The position numbers were made by a program, and so were the translations under genes. Positions 23,874 to 36,639 of a stretch of 64,000 nt of DNA are shown here, one piece after another. This DNA comes from Corinectria fuckeliana (taxonomy: Eukaryota; Ascomycota; Sordariomycetes; Hypocreales; Nectriaceae). The notes beneath the pieces were generated by a model, which saw nothing but the letters and a program-made list of their open reading frames with translations, was not told where the DNA came from and made no database searches. The stretch's first letter is position 1. The number at the start of each line of letters is the position of its first letter. The stretch covers positions 62,001-126,000 of the forward strand of contig WPDH01000055.1 of assembly GCA_019137255.1 (NCBI GenBank), read 5' to 3'.

Positions 23874-24803
23874 ATGGCATTCACCGCCGAGCCCTACGAC
23901 GCCGCCACCGCAGCGACGTGGCTGCTCTGCGTGACGTGCGGCACGCAGTTCCCCACGGCCGACCGCGCCGCCGTCAAGAGCTGCCACATCTGCGACGACC
24001 CGCGCCAGTTCGTGCCGGCGTCGGGCCAGGCCTTCACGACGCTGGGCGCGGCGCAGAAGACGCACCGCAACGAGTTCACGCCGTGCGCCTCGGACGCGCG
24101 CATCACCTTCGTGGCCACGGCGCCCAAGCTGGGCATCGGGCAGCGCGCCATGCTGCTCCGGACGCCGCGCGGCAACGTGCTCTGGGACTGCGTCTCGCTG
24201 CTGGACGACGAGACCGTCGCCGAGGTCGCGCGGCGCGGCGGGCTGCGGGCCATCGTCATCAGCCACCCGCACTTCTACGGCACCCACGTGCAGTGGGCGC
24301 GGGCGTTCCGGTGCCCGGTGTACCTGGCCGCCGAGGACAGGGCGTGGGCGACGATGGACTCGGCGCACCAGGTGCCGCTCACGGCGACGGAGACGGACGT
24401 GGCCGGCACGGGGGTCAAGGCCATCAAGCTGGGCGGCCACTTCCCGGGCTCCATGGTGCTGCTGTTCGACCGCCACCTCCTGGTCGCCGACACGCTCATG
24501 ACGACGGCGTCGGGCGTGGGCGGGTGGGACGCCGACGCCGAGGGCGCGGCGCGGGACCGGCCGCCGGGGCTCAACTCGTTCTCCTTCCTGTACAGCATCC
24601 CCAACTTCATCCCGCTGGGCGTGCGGGAGATGGCGCGCATGTGGGACGTGCTGCGGCGGTACGACTTCCGGGAGACGCACGGGGCCTTCGCGGGCATGGA
24701 CATTGCGGATGCGCACGTCAAGCAGCGCGTGCTGGACAGCATGCAGATTCAGGCGCGGCACATGGGCTACGGGGAGGATGAGTTTATGAGGGTGAAGCTG
24801 TAG
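23874..24803 (+). CDS. Metallo-beta-lactamase-fold hydrolase with N-terminal CxxC pair, 309 aa
   Basis: Intronless. I use the ATG at 23874 (context ACAATGG) rather than in-frame alternatives further upstream, because MAFTAEPYDA begins the compact protein. Residues 19-40 hold two CxxC pairs (C19/C22 and C37/C40) that could bind zinc. The fold signature follows: SHPHFYGTH (H131, H133, H138), a variant of HxHxDH in which the Asp is absent, then GGHFPGS (H189), VADT (D206) and ETHG (H269). These are the expected metal ligands of the superfamily, apart from the Asp. The substrate is unknown; no signal peptide suggests a cytosolic enzyme. The gene is strikingly GC-rich at third positions compared with its surroundings, so two other frames are also long and open; this may indicate transfer or strong codon bias. 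It converges on the 150-aa gene. Confidence 0.85.
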   Translation: MAFTAEPYDAATAATWLLCVTCGTQFPTADRAAVKSCHICDDPRQFVPASGQAFTTLGAAQKTHRNEFTPCASDARITFVATAPKLGIGQRAMLLRTPRGNVLWDCVSLLDDETVAEVARRGGLRAIVISHPHFYGTHVQWARAFRCPVYLAAEDRAWATMDSAHQVPLTATETDVAGTGVKAIKLGGHFPGSMVLLFDRHLLVADTLMTTASGVGGWDADAEGAARDRPPGLNSFSFLYSIPNFIPLGVREMARMWDVLRRYDFRETHGAFAGMDIADAHVKQRVLDSMQIQARHMGYGEDEFMRVKL

Positions 24804-25046
24804 ACCAGGGCTCCCAGGTCAAACAAGACGACAAAGCCGCAACGAGGGCAAAGTAAATGATTTAATTCCATCCTGGCATGGCCGGGTATCCCGTAACTAC
24901 AAAGGCAGTCTGGAAGTCAACAAACTCCTGCTCGTGCCGTGTCCCAATGCCCGTATGTAAATGCCCATCAACCAACGCCAAAAGTACGCCCACGCAATGT
25001 AGTCACCGTCAAACAACGATAGTTCAAGCCCTCCCTAGCAACCGTC

Positions 25047-25556
25047 TTAGTCCTTCTTCCAGAACTTCCACCTCTGCTTCTCCGCGCACGACGACGGGCA
25101 CAGGTGCCGGTTCAGCAGCTCGCGGCCCTCGTCGGGGAGGTGCACGACCGACTCGTTGAGGGTGTCGATGATGAAGCGGTTGGCTGCCAGTGCACTGTTA
25201 GCAACGATACTCCCAGCAGGGTCCCACGGGGCGGGCTTACGCATCAGGTCGACGCCGTGGTCGCCGGCGTCCAGGGCCATGTCGATGCGGGTCGAGTTGT
25301 AGCACCCGTAGCGCAGCTGGAGCTGGAGCATGCACCTCCACAGGTCCCGCGTCTCGCCGGCCGTCATGGCTTCGCAGCTCTGCTCGGAGCAGGTGCTGGC
25401 TTGGCGGCTGCGCTGCATGGCGGTGGTGCTGTCGTCGGCGTCGTCGTACATGGGGCGGTGGTGCTTGGTGATGATGACGCCGTCGTCGCTGGGGGAGCTC
25501 CACGAGGAGACGACGGAGGCGATGGAGAGCCGGCCGGGGCGGTTTTCTCGATACAT
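25047..25556 (-). CDS. Hypothetical protein, 150 aa, two exons
   Basis: Exons are 25556-25241 and 25183-25047 on the minus strand. The 57-nt intron has a GTAAGC donor, a GCTAAC branch site and a GGCAG acceptor 18 nt after it. The protein starts MYRENRPGRLSIASVVSSW, has a Ser/Asp/Thr-rich N-terminal half, a CSEQSCEAM segment, a helical-looking C-terminal half and a basic aromatic tail (KQRWKFWKKD). There is no signal peptide, membrane segment or catalytic motif. I do not recognise the family. Support comes from the clean intron, third-position GC bias and a plausible ATG. The CA/TG-rich DNA upstream (25560-25690) is probably the leader. Confidence 0.65.
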   Translation of the reverse strand: MYRENRPGRLSIASVVSSWSSPSDDGVIITKHHRPMYDDADDSTTAMQRSRQASTCSEQSCEAMTAGETRDLWRCMLQLQLRYGCYNSTRIDMALDAGDHGVDLMRKPAPWDPAGSIVANSALAANRFIIDTLNESVVHLPDEGRELLNRHLCPSSCAEKQRWKFWKKD

Positions 25557-28500
25557 GGTGGGTGGCTGCGTAGTTGTGCGTGTGTTGCGTGGTGGTGTGG
25601 TGGTGTAAGTGTAAGTGCAAGTGTACGTGAGTGTGCGGGTGGATGTGAGTAGTGGGTTTGGTGTGGTGTGGTGTTGTATGGTATGTGTTGATGAAGTACG
25701 GAGTAGCGGAAGGAGACGACGATGCGTGCAGGGCGATGGATTATAAATTTGGTTGATGGGGTTGATCAATTGCTCTTTCTTGCTTTTGGCTCCCAGATGG
25801 TGTTTCTCTTCACCGTCCTCAAGTCGATGCGTCGATGCGTTGGCTCAGTCGAGGTGGGTCGTCAAATAGACATACAAGGCAGGACCCTGCTTAGGCTTTA
25901 TATGGAGGCGGCGTTGGAAGAAATGGTTGCTTTAGATTCCAGGGCGGACGTCAAAGCGAGCCCTACCTATTATTATACCCGACCCTCGTCCAGGGAGCCG
26001 GTGCCCAACGGCCGCAAGGACAGGCCGAGACTTTGCGCCATCGCCATGGGGGAAACCTTTCAAGGTGCTCCTAGAGATGGAGGGTGGGCGTTCGTCACAT
26101 GCCGCACGCAGCTTGGGCGGGCTAGTAGACCTTCAAGATGGCTGGTGGCTATGCTGGGCCGGATGGCGAGGTTACCGGGAAGAGGCCAATTGGCAACGGA
26201 CGGGAGGGGAGGGCATCACAGGTAGCGGCATCATGGATAGCGGCATGCCGGATGACGGATCGAGGCTCGCCAGCGTCAACAATCACCTCGACTCGCTCAG
26301 GTACAGAAGACATCGAATAGGATCAACAGGACCAAAACCGAAATGCATGGGTTACGAGTACATGTTCTGCATGGGTGGTCGGCATTGCCTACTGGAGACC
26401 GGCACCCAAATAAATGCCAGCAGCCATCAGTCGAACTAGTGACGCTCGTTGCTATGCGCTGTTGATCATCAGCCACCCAAACCACCCGGGGCGAGACAAA
26501 AGCCAGGCCCAAGCCGCGCACAACCACGCAATCCTCATGCTTCCAAGCAGATAACAACAAAGGTCACAGGGCCTCGGGGGCCTTGGCTTCGAGGGCTGGT
26601 GACAGACCCGTGTCTCGCAAGGACGCGATAAGCTTCCGCGCCACAGCCACGATCCCTGAGTGCCGAGTCGAGCGGTACCCAGATATTTGAGTTGCGAGTT
26701 GGCTATTCGGAAACATAGGACCACGGCCATCTGGCGACGGGTGCGCCGGCCATGGTGAACATGCAATGCTGCAGCTTGGCTGAAGTCGTTCGGTGTACAT
26801 CATAGTAAGGGCAACGGGTCTCCGAGGGATCCGAGGCGACGAGGCCGACGAGCTTTCTGACTGACGCCTTGTAAGGGATGACGTTGCCCGAGGCCGTAAA
26901 GTTGGCTCATGCATCCGGCTTCCCGATGGTCATGGCATTGGGCATTCCGCAGTGTCTACGAAGTAGTGTCTAGTGCGGGATCCAATCTTTGTGTGACCAT
27001 GCTGCCAAAACGCCACGAACGGTCTAGGACCTGGTTCTATTTTCCCAGAGTTTCCATTCTTCCCACAGCCAAGGCGTTTTGGTCGCTAGCAAGATAAGAC
27101 AAGATTTCGTCGGGCCGGCGGCAAGGCGCGAGGCCGGACCGGGTGATTGGGAGACGGAGGCGACTTTCCAACCGGAAAGCCAGGTTAACTAGGCGCGGAG
27201 GATTCCAGCGCCGTGGGCGGCGATCCAGCCACAATACCGGTTGCTGCAGCGCGAGTACGCGGGCGTTTTCTCCCAACCTGGTTCTGGGCATGGTCCGCGT
27301 GCTGGAACAATAAAAGCAGGAACGGGGATCGAGGACGAACGGACCTTGCCGGAGTTCGAGATGGATCCATTGGCCTGCGAGGCGAGCGAGCTGCACAAAG
27401 AACCGAGCAGCGCCCATGTCTGAATCGTGCGCCTGTGTAAATGCGACCGCGCAAAGGCTTGGACGAAACTGTAATAGAAAAAAAAAACCCCAAAACCCCC
27501 CCCAAAAAAACAAAGAAAACTCCGTCTGAGTAGACCGGGTATTTTACTTATTTATTTAGACATGCGCCACTGCCATCGGCCTTGCCCGTGCTTCGCGATC
27601 CGCGTCTTGATGGAAACTCCCTTGTCAAGCTGTCGCCACGTCTTCATCTTATTAGGTAGGTAGCTGGCTGGCTGCTGGTTCGCAGTGCCTGAAATTCGGA
27701 GCGAGTTCACAGCAGTCGTTAAACAGAAGTGCTGGCGTCTGTTGACCCAACTGTCAATTTCGCAGCTAGACTTGACCATCTGTCTCTTGTTCAACCTGGG
27801 CAAAACTGTGACCCCGGTTCACTTGAGGGATAGTGCCGCCGTCGCTTCACCCCGCGTAGTGTAGGCGGCATAGGCAGTCTCTCTTCAGCGTGCCTTTAAC
27901 AGCCCGCCGTGACGAACTCTTGTCCCCATCTCTAGCCGCAAGTGATGGCACGCTAGGATCTGCTACGCGAAAGTCGTGGAGCCAACGCCGGGGTTGCACG
28001 GAGAACCCCATGGGTCATCCGTTCAAGGTGTTGCTAACCGAGTATACTCAGCCACTGGTCAACGTGGGCTCAACCCGACACCTGTGATAGATTCACCGTG
28101 CTGCATGTTCTGGGGGTTCTTTCCAATGGTCGAATACTTGACTTGTTCTCATCGAACTCACCCTCACCTCTGTTTGCAGTTGCGGCTTTCTGGTTATGTA
28201 ATACATCAGGAGCCTAGAGGTAAAACCCCTTTCAACTCGAGAATACACCGAGGGAAAGAGTATCCTGCAGAGATGGACGAATGGACTATACGAAGAGAGA
28301 AAAGATCACCCGCTGCGCGGTCACGTCCCCTTCAACAAACCTATCTCCCACTGGATCGTCGTCAACTCGCTCCTTGTATCAACCTTAAAACAACCTATCC
28401 TGCAGAGGCCTACTTGCCATGTTGCATGTACACCCACGAGAGTAGGCATCGGCCATCCGTAGAACCGTGTCTTTACGACTGTACATGGATATTGTGGAAA

Positions 28501-31500
28501 GCGCATTTCACGTTTGCGCCCCTCGATGGCTTCATTTACAAGATGTGGGCGGGTCTAGACGCGAGCGCATTAGCCTTGACGAGGGCAAGTGGTGAACAGC
28601 TTGCACAACGGCTCGGTCGAAAGATTTATTGTACCCTTACAGGACAGGGCGCAGCGATTTCAATTATGGCATAATCAGAATTTGGTGTTGCGACAATCAG
28701 CAGCTATTGGTCTAACCAACCCCCATAGCCGTCGATGCGCTGTCTTGATGCTCCTCGCAGTGTTGACCTTTTTCATTCCTGTCTCACAAGCCGAGAGACC
28801 GGGCGAGAGTGTACATAGGAAAGCAAATGTTTTTCAAGCAACAAAGACGTGCAATAGTGAAAAGGCTCACTCTGCCTCCGTTCCTCCAGCTGATAAGAGT
28901 GCTTTCCCGAGTCGAAGACCCTCTCCTGGCGCTCGCAACTCAACTCTCCCGCTGATCCTCGAGTAGAACACTAAGAAGGGCTTACACAAAGGCTACGTTA
29001 TTCAGTGCCGACGTTATTGACTAGCTTGACAGAATTCTAGCATCTGCTACTCCAAGCTGTTATGCTGTAAATCACGACTGGATGACTAGTCGAGCAGATA
29101 TACCGACCGCATCGAGAACACGGGCGTACTGCGTGCCAACTTTGAGGACAAACTGTCGCGTCAAGAATTTAGCAACATTAGCAACAAGCGACTTAAGAGC
29201 TCGGCGCCAGTGCTATTTGGACACTCGTCTTGATTGATATAGTGTAAATGCACAGCTTTCACATCCACTTCTCCCGCAAACACACAAACACCACTGGCCC
29301 CAGAACTGATCGCACATAGGCGCCCTCGCCCTCTCTTATGAGCGCGGGGAGAGAGTAGTTACTACAGCTGCCGCTGCCCTAAAACACAAGATAGTCTACG
29401 AGCTGTGCTGCACGGAGCTCAACCGTGCACTTGTTACATGACGGACCGCTACATACATCCGCGACTGAACATGACCAAGTGGACACATCTAGACGCCAAG
29501 GCCGGCATTATCACCGACGTACATGAGCCCTGCGTCCGACGACCTCGGCACCTTATATCGCACCGCGCGCCATCATCCCGATCACTGACCCGAGCTAGCT
29601 GCCGCCGAAGCCCAACATAACCAGGCTGCCAAGCCGCTCGCGTACCGCCGCCGGCTGCACATCATTTGCCGACCGGGTGTGGTAATGCAAGCACGGCGAT
29701 CGGAAGGGCAAAACGTGGCAGGCCGGACAGAAGGGCGACCAGGGCGAGCCGTTGAACTAGCGGACGGCCGGCATTGAGCAAGTGATCGACATCCCGAGGG
29801 AGATGGAGCGCGAGACGTTCGGCAAGAGTTGGGGATTACGGGACAGCGGGTTGCAGACCGGGACATGTAGCGGGCGAGGCATGACTGGCGGGATCGGGGA
29901 GCTGTTCAAGCTTGAGTACTGGGTGGTGAAGGTTTGCGTTGGGATAGAAGACGGCACAGGCCAAACGAGGTGGAGATGGACATGCCGAGGCATTTGCAGA
30001 TCAATGATACCTTGAAACAGCTGCACTCCGAACCGACCAACAACCGGGAATGAGGAAGCCTGAGGGGCTGCTGATCAAATGATAAACCGCAGAGTGCAAC
30101 TTACAACCCACCAGCGCAGCGACGCTGTATGAACTCATCGCGTGCCATTGAATGCGACTTTGACAGCAACCAAAGGCGATCGATCCCTAACCGTGACATG
30201 TCCCGGGGCATCGACAGCTGTCGACGCATCGAGGGCCTCACCATGGCAGACCGTGAGGCAGCCCACGGAACGAGACGCACCTCTGCGCAGCATCGAACGA
30301 CACCATCACGGAAGTGAGGCCGAGCACGGCAACAACGCACGCGGGCTCACGTTGTCTTTAAGCAGAGCACGCCTTCGCTCCCGAGTGACCCGATCCGAAA
30401 CCCCCACCACGGGACGGCCTCGCACAGCCCACACGGCCGTTGGAGATCTCGACCATGTGCGACCCATGTCACCCTACACGTGCATGTGGTCTGCCAGATG
30501 AGACAACGCTGGGGAGGGGGGGGGGGGACCCTGAAAGCAGCAAAAAGGCTCGATGCGAGGTGTGGGGGATGGGGATTTGCAGATACCTGTTTAAAAAAAA
30601 CAGCGTTGCGGCAAGATTCCTGGTTTTCCGTCTTACGATCTTAGCAGACGCATCATCGTTATTTTCGAAGATCGATGTTTTCCATGATCGATGTTCTCCA
30701 ACATCTCGCGCGAAACAAGAAACGAAAAAAAAAAGGATGAAAAAAGGGTGAAGCAGAATCCATTTAAAACGCCCTGCGAATTGGGACAGGGTTTTTAAAA
30801 TGCAAGGGACCAGGCAAGACCCGGGCTGCGGCTACGTCATCGACGGCATCCATAACATCGAGCAAGACTACCGCTAAGCTTATCCGCGGTACGCATAAGA
30901 CGGGAAATCAAGTCGCAGCGAAAAAAGGTTCTGCATTTACTGTGGGGAGGGGAGGGGTGTGAGTATTTCGGGTTCTGCTTCGATCCGGCCACGAGGCGAA
31001 ACTTGCGCGAGTTCATGACTGTACTGGCTAGATATACCGTACTGTGCTGCGTAGCAATCATTTCTGGGCCTCACTTTTGCGCTGCCACTTCAACCAGTCG
31101 TGGGGGCGCGAGGATGATGACCTCATCTTGGGTGGATCATCCGCACCGGCGGCGTGATGCGGTGAAGAGGAGTGTAGTGCTCTTCGGGTGTTTTTGGTTT
31201 GTCTTGCGGCGTTAGACAACAAGCTTATTCCCAATAGCGGCAACGGTCATCGTCGCTTTGGGGTCGTTGTTGACGCTTTGTTGACGCTTCGTCGATACCG
31301 CCTTTTCTCATGATTGCGCAATGCCGGGTTCAAGAGACGCGGTTTGGCGCCTCTATGCAGTCGGGTTGACACTAGCACATCACGAGCGACGATAGCGAAC
31401 AAAACGGGCCGAGTAAAGAGTAATTTATGGTATTCCTGCCATTCAGTTTGTGAGCTACCTGATTGCGCTCCAGAAAAACCCCCGTATCCGATCCCGTCCA

Positions 31501-32154
31501 ACCCGATCCGATCCCGCTTCCTCCTCTTCATGCTATCGCAGGCACCCGGGCCTGGAAGTCAAAGCCGAAGCCAAAAGACAGATAGATCAACCACATTGGG
31601 TATCCCAAATGCAAGGATTAAAAAGCAACGCCCGATGAATGTGTGACCGATATGTTCCGCTGCGCGCGCACGCGACGCAGAGATGTAGAGAGAGAAGCCA
31701 AGAAATAGTCTAAATACGCTTGTAGTGCTGGTGTCGATGTGACGTGGTTGCTGGGATTCGTGAGGTTGTTTCGAGCTGAGCGACAGAAGAGGACGAGATG
31801 GAGATGGAGAGACGGAGGAGGTTGTGTACAAGGTGGTTGATCGTGTGGTGGTGACGGTTATGGTTGTGGCGGGGCGGTGCAGATGTTGCAATCCCGTTGT
31901 ATCGATGTGCGTAAAATGCAAAATGTGTGAAATCTATTCCTTCCGAGGGGAGATGTTGAGATGGAGTTGCCGATATTGCCGTGATGATGGGGATGAGGAT
32001 TTAACGCTGTAGATGGCAAAGAGGCATGATCATGTCCGGGTTTCCATATATCATAGTCGACAGCTGGAGACTTTATCCTCTGAATGCTGCCGCGACGGAT
32101 TAAGATACTCCAAGATGATCTGGTCCATTCTCACTCTGGACTGTCGTGACGCGA
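25557..32154. other. Gene-poor region with degenerate coding-like patches
   Basis: No intact gene is supported. Between about 29085 and 30050 on the + strand, short protein-like stretches (for example YTDRIENTGVLRANFEDKLS at about 29098) are broken by stop codons and frame changes; this may be an old, decayed gene or transposon, but I cannot name it. Frames at 27976-28674 and 31247-31646 lack domains and good starts. Homopolymer runs lie at about 27480 (A/C), 30520 (G) and 30730 (A). Confidence 0.4.
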
Positions 32155-32400
32155 TTATTTCTTATGGGACTTGCCGGATCGTGAGTGATGTGTCCGGACG
32201 CGCTCGCGACCTCGACGCTCCTCGCCGTCGTCGCTGCCGCTACCGCTGCTCAGACGGCGACGCTCCTCCTCGTACCAGGCGCTCAGGGACTTGCCCCCAA
32301 AGGTTAGGTCATCGTCCTCGATGACGGTCGGCTGGACCCAGGTGTAGGCGCTGGTGTCCACGGTGCCGTCGTGGTAGTAGTTTGATTGCGACGAAGACAT
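32155..32400 (-). CDS. Small hypothetical protein, 81 aa
   Basis: A single exon from ATG at 32400 to TAA at 32155. Residues about 20-50 carry an aromatic and acidic core (YTWVQPTVIEDDDLTFGGK, then SLSAWYEEERRRL). A Ser/Gly/Asp linker and a highly basic tail (HHSRSGKSHKK) follow. Composition argues for a real, soluble, possibly disordered protein, and the core looks like small conserved fungal orphans. No domain or signal peptide is seen. The frame stays open upstream to about 33024, but that part is pyrimidine-rich leader-like sequence, so I prefer the ATG at 32400. Confidence 0.6.
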   Translation of the reverse strand: MSSSQSNYYHDGTVDTSAYTWVQPTVIEDDDLTFGGKSLSAWYEEERRRLSSGSGSDDGEERRGRERVRTHHSRSGKSHKK

Positions 32401-33133
32401 GATGTGATGTGACGGCGGTGATGCAGCTAGTCCAGGAATGCTGGAAGACGATTTGAAGAGTAGTAAAGGAAATTGGCAGTTTATGAACGCTCGAATGCGG
32501 CCTGCGCTGCTTTGGATGGTGTTGTGTGGTGGATGAGGCGGAGGATTGTTGTGCTCTTTGTTGCCAGGAGAAAGGGATGGCGGATGGACAAAGCCAGATA
32601 AACAAAGGAGCTGGCCGGCCTTTGTTGAATTGTGGAGTGTGGTGTGGATTGTGTGGGGTGGGACTGATGTGGTTTGCGTCGAGCAAGAATCAACAAGTAA
32701 GAGGCAAAGCGAAGAAATCCCAACAGTAGATGAGGTCCAGACCCGGGGAAATAGTTTGACGTGAGAAAAGTGGTAAAGACGAAAAGGTGATGTTGAAAAT
32801 AGAGTCGGGGATTGAAATGGGATGCGAAATGGGGGCGGAACCGAGGAATATGAATGAATGCTCTGAGCTTTCGCCCGGGGACAAGGCAGCCTGGGTGGCG
32901 GGTTCCGGGGGGGGGGGTTGTTTTTAGGGGGCGTTTTTAGAGGGTGGTGGCAGGGGAGGGAGGCCCGCCGGTGCGATAGGGGTGGCCGAGGGACAAGGGG
33001 GGGGGGCGTGCGGCTGTTTTGCAATTAGGAGGCCCAGCGGTACAGGCTTGGCGGTGCTGGCCTGAAGATTCATAAATGCACTGTGAAGGAGGGCGCTGAG
33101 ATGGGACTCTTGCGCAACTGGCACTAGGACGAT

Positions 33134-33177
33134 GTACAGTGGGCGTACAGTGGGCGTACAGTGAGCGTACAGTGGAC
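33134..33177. repeat. 11-bp tandem repeat, four copies
   Basis: Four adjacent copies of GTACAGTGGGC, the last two with one or two substitutions. Confidence 0.9.
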
Positions 33178-34552
33178 GGGCCAGTGGGGGTCCGTCTTTC
33201 CCTTTTTCTAGATTGCAATGGGACGGCCCCACAGGCTCGTCTCATGTGGTGGCGGTGCGTTCTCGCTCTGGGCTGGGTCGGGTAGTTTTTGCGGGGAGCG
33301 CGCCGGACAGGCAACGGTAAGCATTCTTCGGGGATTCCGAATGGCGAAGGAAGAGAGACACCAAACTGTCATTTTCGCATTCTCAATATCCAACTATCAA
33401 TCAGGTACGGGTGCCGACCGAGATCGTTGCATGCCGGTGGGTTGTCGGCCTCTTCTAGAACCGATGATGGAATGAGGGACTTGATCCAGCGCAACGAAGG
33501 AGGAACATCGACAGAGAAGAAGAAGAGAAGGATGCTTGTTGAGGACCGACTCGGGTTGGGCTGGGTCGGGATGGTCGTTGGAATGGCCTTGTTGGAGGGC
33601 CGACGACTCGAGGTGGATTGAGGGCGAGAGATACGAGTGGGTGTCTCTCCTCTGCTCTTCTATCCCCGTCAGGTCCGGCCTCGGGATGTGCAGTGCGCTA
33701 CTGTTGACTGTTACTCGGTACCATTCGTATCTTGATGAGATGCGCTTGATTTAGACCTGCCGGGCTATTTATTAGTGCGGTGCGTGCGTGCGTTTTGTGT
33801 CAGTGTGTCTTGAATTGACTGGACAGGACGACTACGAACACGCTGAGTCGGAACGACTAGCTAAAGCTGTCATCGAGCCAAGATACCATCCATCTACACG
33901 GGCACCGGGGATTTCGCCGCTCTGGCGGTCACCCTAACACGTCGATCCTGCTTTGTTTGTTCGCACGCATAGCATCTGACGGCCGAGTCTCGCGCACCGG
34001 TCCGACGTCGAGTCAACCCCCCCTCCCCCAACTTGAACTGATTTTCGATGGTGCGCCGATAGGATGGCACGGAGCGCCGGCGACTCGCGGGGTGTGGTGG
34101 AGCCAAGACACCACTTTCTCGGTGTGCTGATGGGAAAGGGGATGGGGATGGGGACGGGCAACGAGGCTGGCGCGTGCGGTGCTCGGAGAAGCTCGGGTCC
34201 TTTGAGGAGGATAAGTCGATGGTACGATTGAGGTTTTTTTTTCCTTCTTAAATTTTTTTTTTTTTGCTTTCTCTTTCTCTTCACCCTCGTTGCTCTCCTT
34301 TGCTCGGGCTGCCCACTTCGGTATGGGTGAGATGCTGTCACGATTCGTAACGTGTGAAGGAAATGGGGCTGGATGGAGGAACTGATCGGCTCTGCTCCGG
34401 TGGGGAAAAGCAACGACATGCACAGTTGGCAGCTCAACCCCTTCTGGATTGCCTGTTCGGTCGAAAAAATTGAAAAAGGATCATCAGAAAGGGCGAGACT
34501 CGGGGTATACTATTCGTGTATACTGGCAACTAGATAGCTGGATGGACAGCGC

Positions 34553-34600
34553 AAGGCAACGCACAAGGCAACGCACAAGGCAACGCACAAGGCAACACGC
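34553..34600. repeat. 12-bp tandem repeat, four copies
   Basis: Three perfect copies of AAGGCAACGCAC followed by one diverged copy. Confidence 0.9.
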
Positions 34601-36639
34601 AGCCAGGCAGCGAAATGCCTACAAAGTACACTGCTACGCTGTTAGATACACCTTACACCTGGTAGATACTTAGAACAACACCGTAGGGCTCGCTCGGCCT
34701 GCCATGCAACCCAAACAGATCGCCCTTGCTCGTGTGGAGAAGGCACCCGCCCGCCCCTCGTTTTCTGGTGGGTAGCACAACACCAAGGCAGCAGCCGCTT
34801 GACAGCCGCACTGATGGACGGGCAGTGCCTTTTTCCCTTTTACTGTGAAGCTGACCTTGATGACGAACGAACAACCTCGAATGGGGGAAGCTGACAAGGC
34901 TATGGCCGTCACGACCGGGCGCCGCTGACGACCCGTAGCTGTTGAGCCGGGCTGGGGAAGAAAGCCCTGCGCGGGTTGCATCTGTAGATGCGAGTATACT
35001 GGAAATGGAATGAATGCTGGGCGGGAGAGGCTGAAGAGAGGCGGGCAGGGCTCAGTTCTGTTGTTCCTGTATGTGCTTCGTACACGCCCACACTGCCTGA
35101 GCTGAGGGGGATGGTCTGCAGCAAACTATCTAGCAATAAAACCCCAGCCCAGCCCAGCTAGGCACTTAGTCTGCCAGCCTCTCGCAATGAGAGCCTGGGA
35201 CGTCGCATTCGTCTGTTGGTCTGACAGGGACTGGACCATCGCAGGAGGGTTTCCCCGCGTCATCACATGCGCCGAGCTGATGATGGAATATGAGACGGGA
35301 GTACTTCGTACGAACGGAACCGGATCCGTTAGTAGCCATCTATCTACGAGCTGGCGGCGAACCTGTATACGGAGAGCTAGGTATACTATCTATGCGCCAC
35401 GGACCTGGGGCAAGCAAGAAGAAAGCTGTCCCCTGGATCCGGCAGCTTCTACAAACTCTCTGGCTTACATAGTACACTTGGATGCCAAGTCGCAAGCCTC
35501 GCTCGGCCGAGGAAAACGGCAGCCCTAGGGGGGCATCCATCCACGCGCCCGTGGTCAAAGGTCAAGCCAGCTGGCCAGCTTCCCCGCAGGCCCAAGCCTC
35601 GTGGCCTATCTAAGTACATATCTGCCTTTTCTTTATCTCACTTTGCCTGGGGGTGTTCAGACCGAGGACTAGGTAAGCTGTCATGCCACCTGAACTGCCT
35701 CTTTCGGGCGATCGACCACACGCCCCCCCCCTGCGTCAACAATGCACACACCCCTGCGAGGCTCTGTCTGGGCTGGACTCGACCGCGCAGCCTTTCAGCG
35801 GCCAGATGTGCTGTACCATGTAGGCTAGATTTCGTCGAGCCCTAACTAGTCGTCGGCGTCCCATTAAATGGCTAAGAAAGAATGTGTCTCGACCTGAAGC
35901 CTCCACCTGCAGTCGACGAGTTGTGATACACTGTGTTGGGCTGAGCTTCAGGGCGAGACACCGATGGCATCGCTGGGTTATCATTGGGGACAGCGCATCG
36001 ATTCAAAGAGATTGGTGGCTGGCCTCGCGCAGAAGCAAGGCGACCCTGTACGGCGACCGAGCCAACCCCACCTGCCGTCGGTTGGGTCTTGCACGCCTCG
36101 CGGAAGCGTCGACGTCCTCCTCAGCTTCTGCCGTTGGCTTACCTAGAAGGCAGCGACACACTGACTCATTCCTGTTTGATGGGGTTTCGAAGGACTAGGA
36201 CTACGAAGTGCACTAGAAAAATTTTTCAGGTTGGAGAAACGATTTCGAGCGCCACCGATGGGATCTAGATCTAGAGTCATCGAGTCATAGGTTCGAAAGC
36301 TTAGAGTGCGGCTCCGGCTGTCTGTCGTGCAGCGAGCGTACTTGGTACTGCAGTGTTTAGGTTGTCCATCGATTCTGGATCCGGGTCTTGTTAAGCCACG
36401 CCAAGGAGCTGGACTGCCCTGGACTTTTGCCCAAGTACTCCGTAGGCACAACTCGACCAATTCTGTACAGTGCGCTCCAAATAGCCACCAGAACAAAGAC
36501 GCAGCCAGCCCCCTTCCCCAGGCCGCCTCCTCTCCTCTCAACCCCGCAGACCCAGTGGCCTCTCCGCCCCGCCCCGCCGGCCGCCCCCCTTCCCCTCCCC
36601 GGCTTCGGCCTCGGCCCGGCCTGAGCGTCCGTATCCGGC

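Noticed and set aside
23799..24761. 320-codon antisense frame and a 361-codon +1 frame over the metallo-hydrolase gene
   Set aside because: They arise from very high GC, which removes stop codons; their Arg/His/Ala/Pro-heavy composition has no domain, while the chosen frame has the metal-ligand motifs.
27976..28674. 232-codon open frame on +
   Set aside because: It begins at a GTG, has no good ATG context and no recognisable domain.
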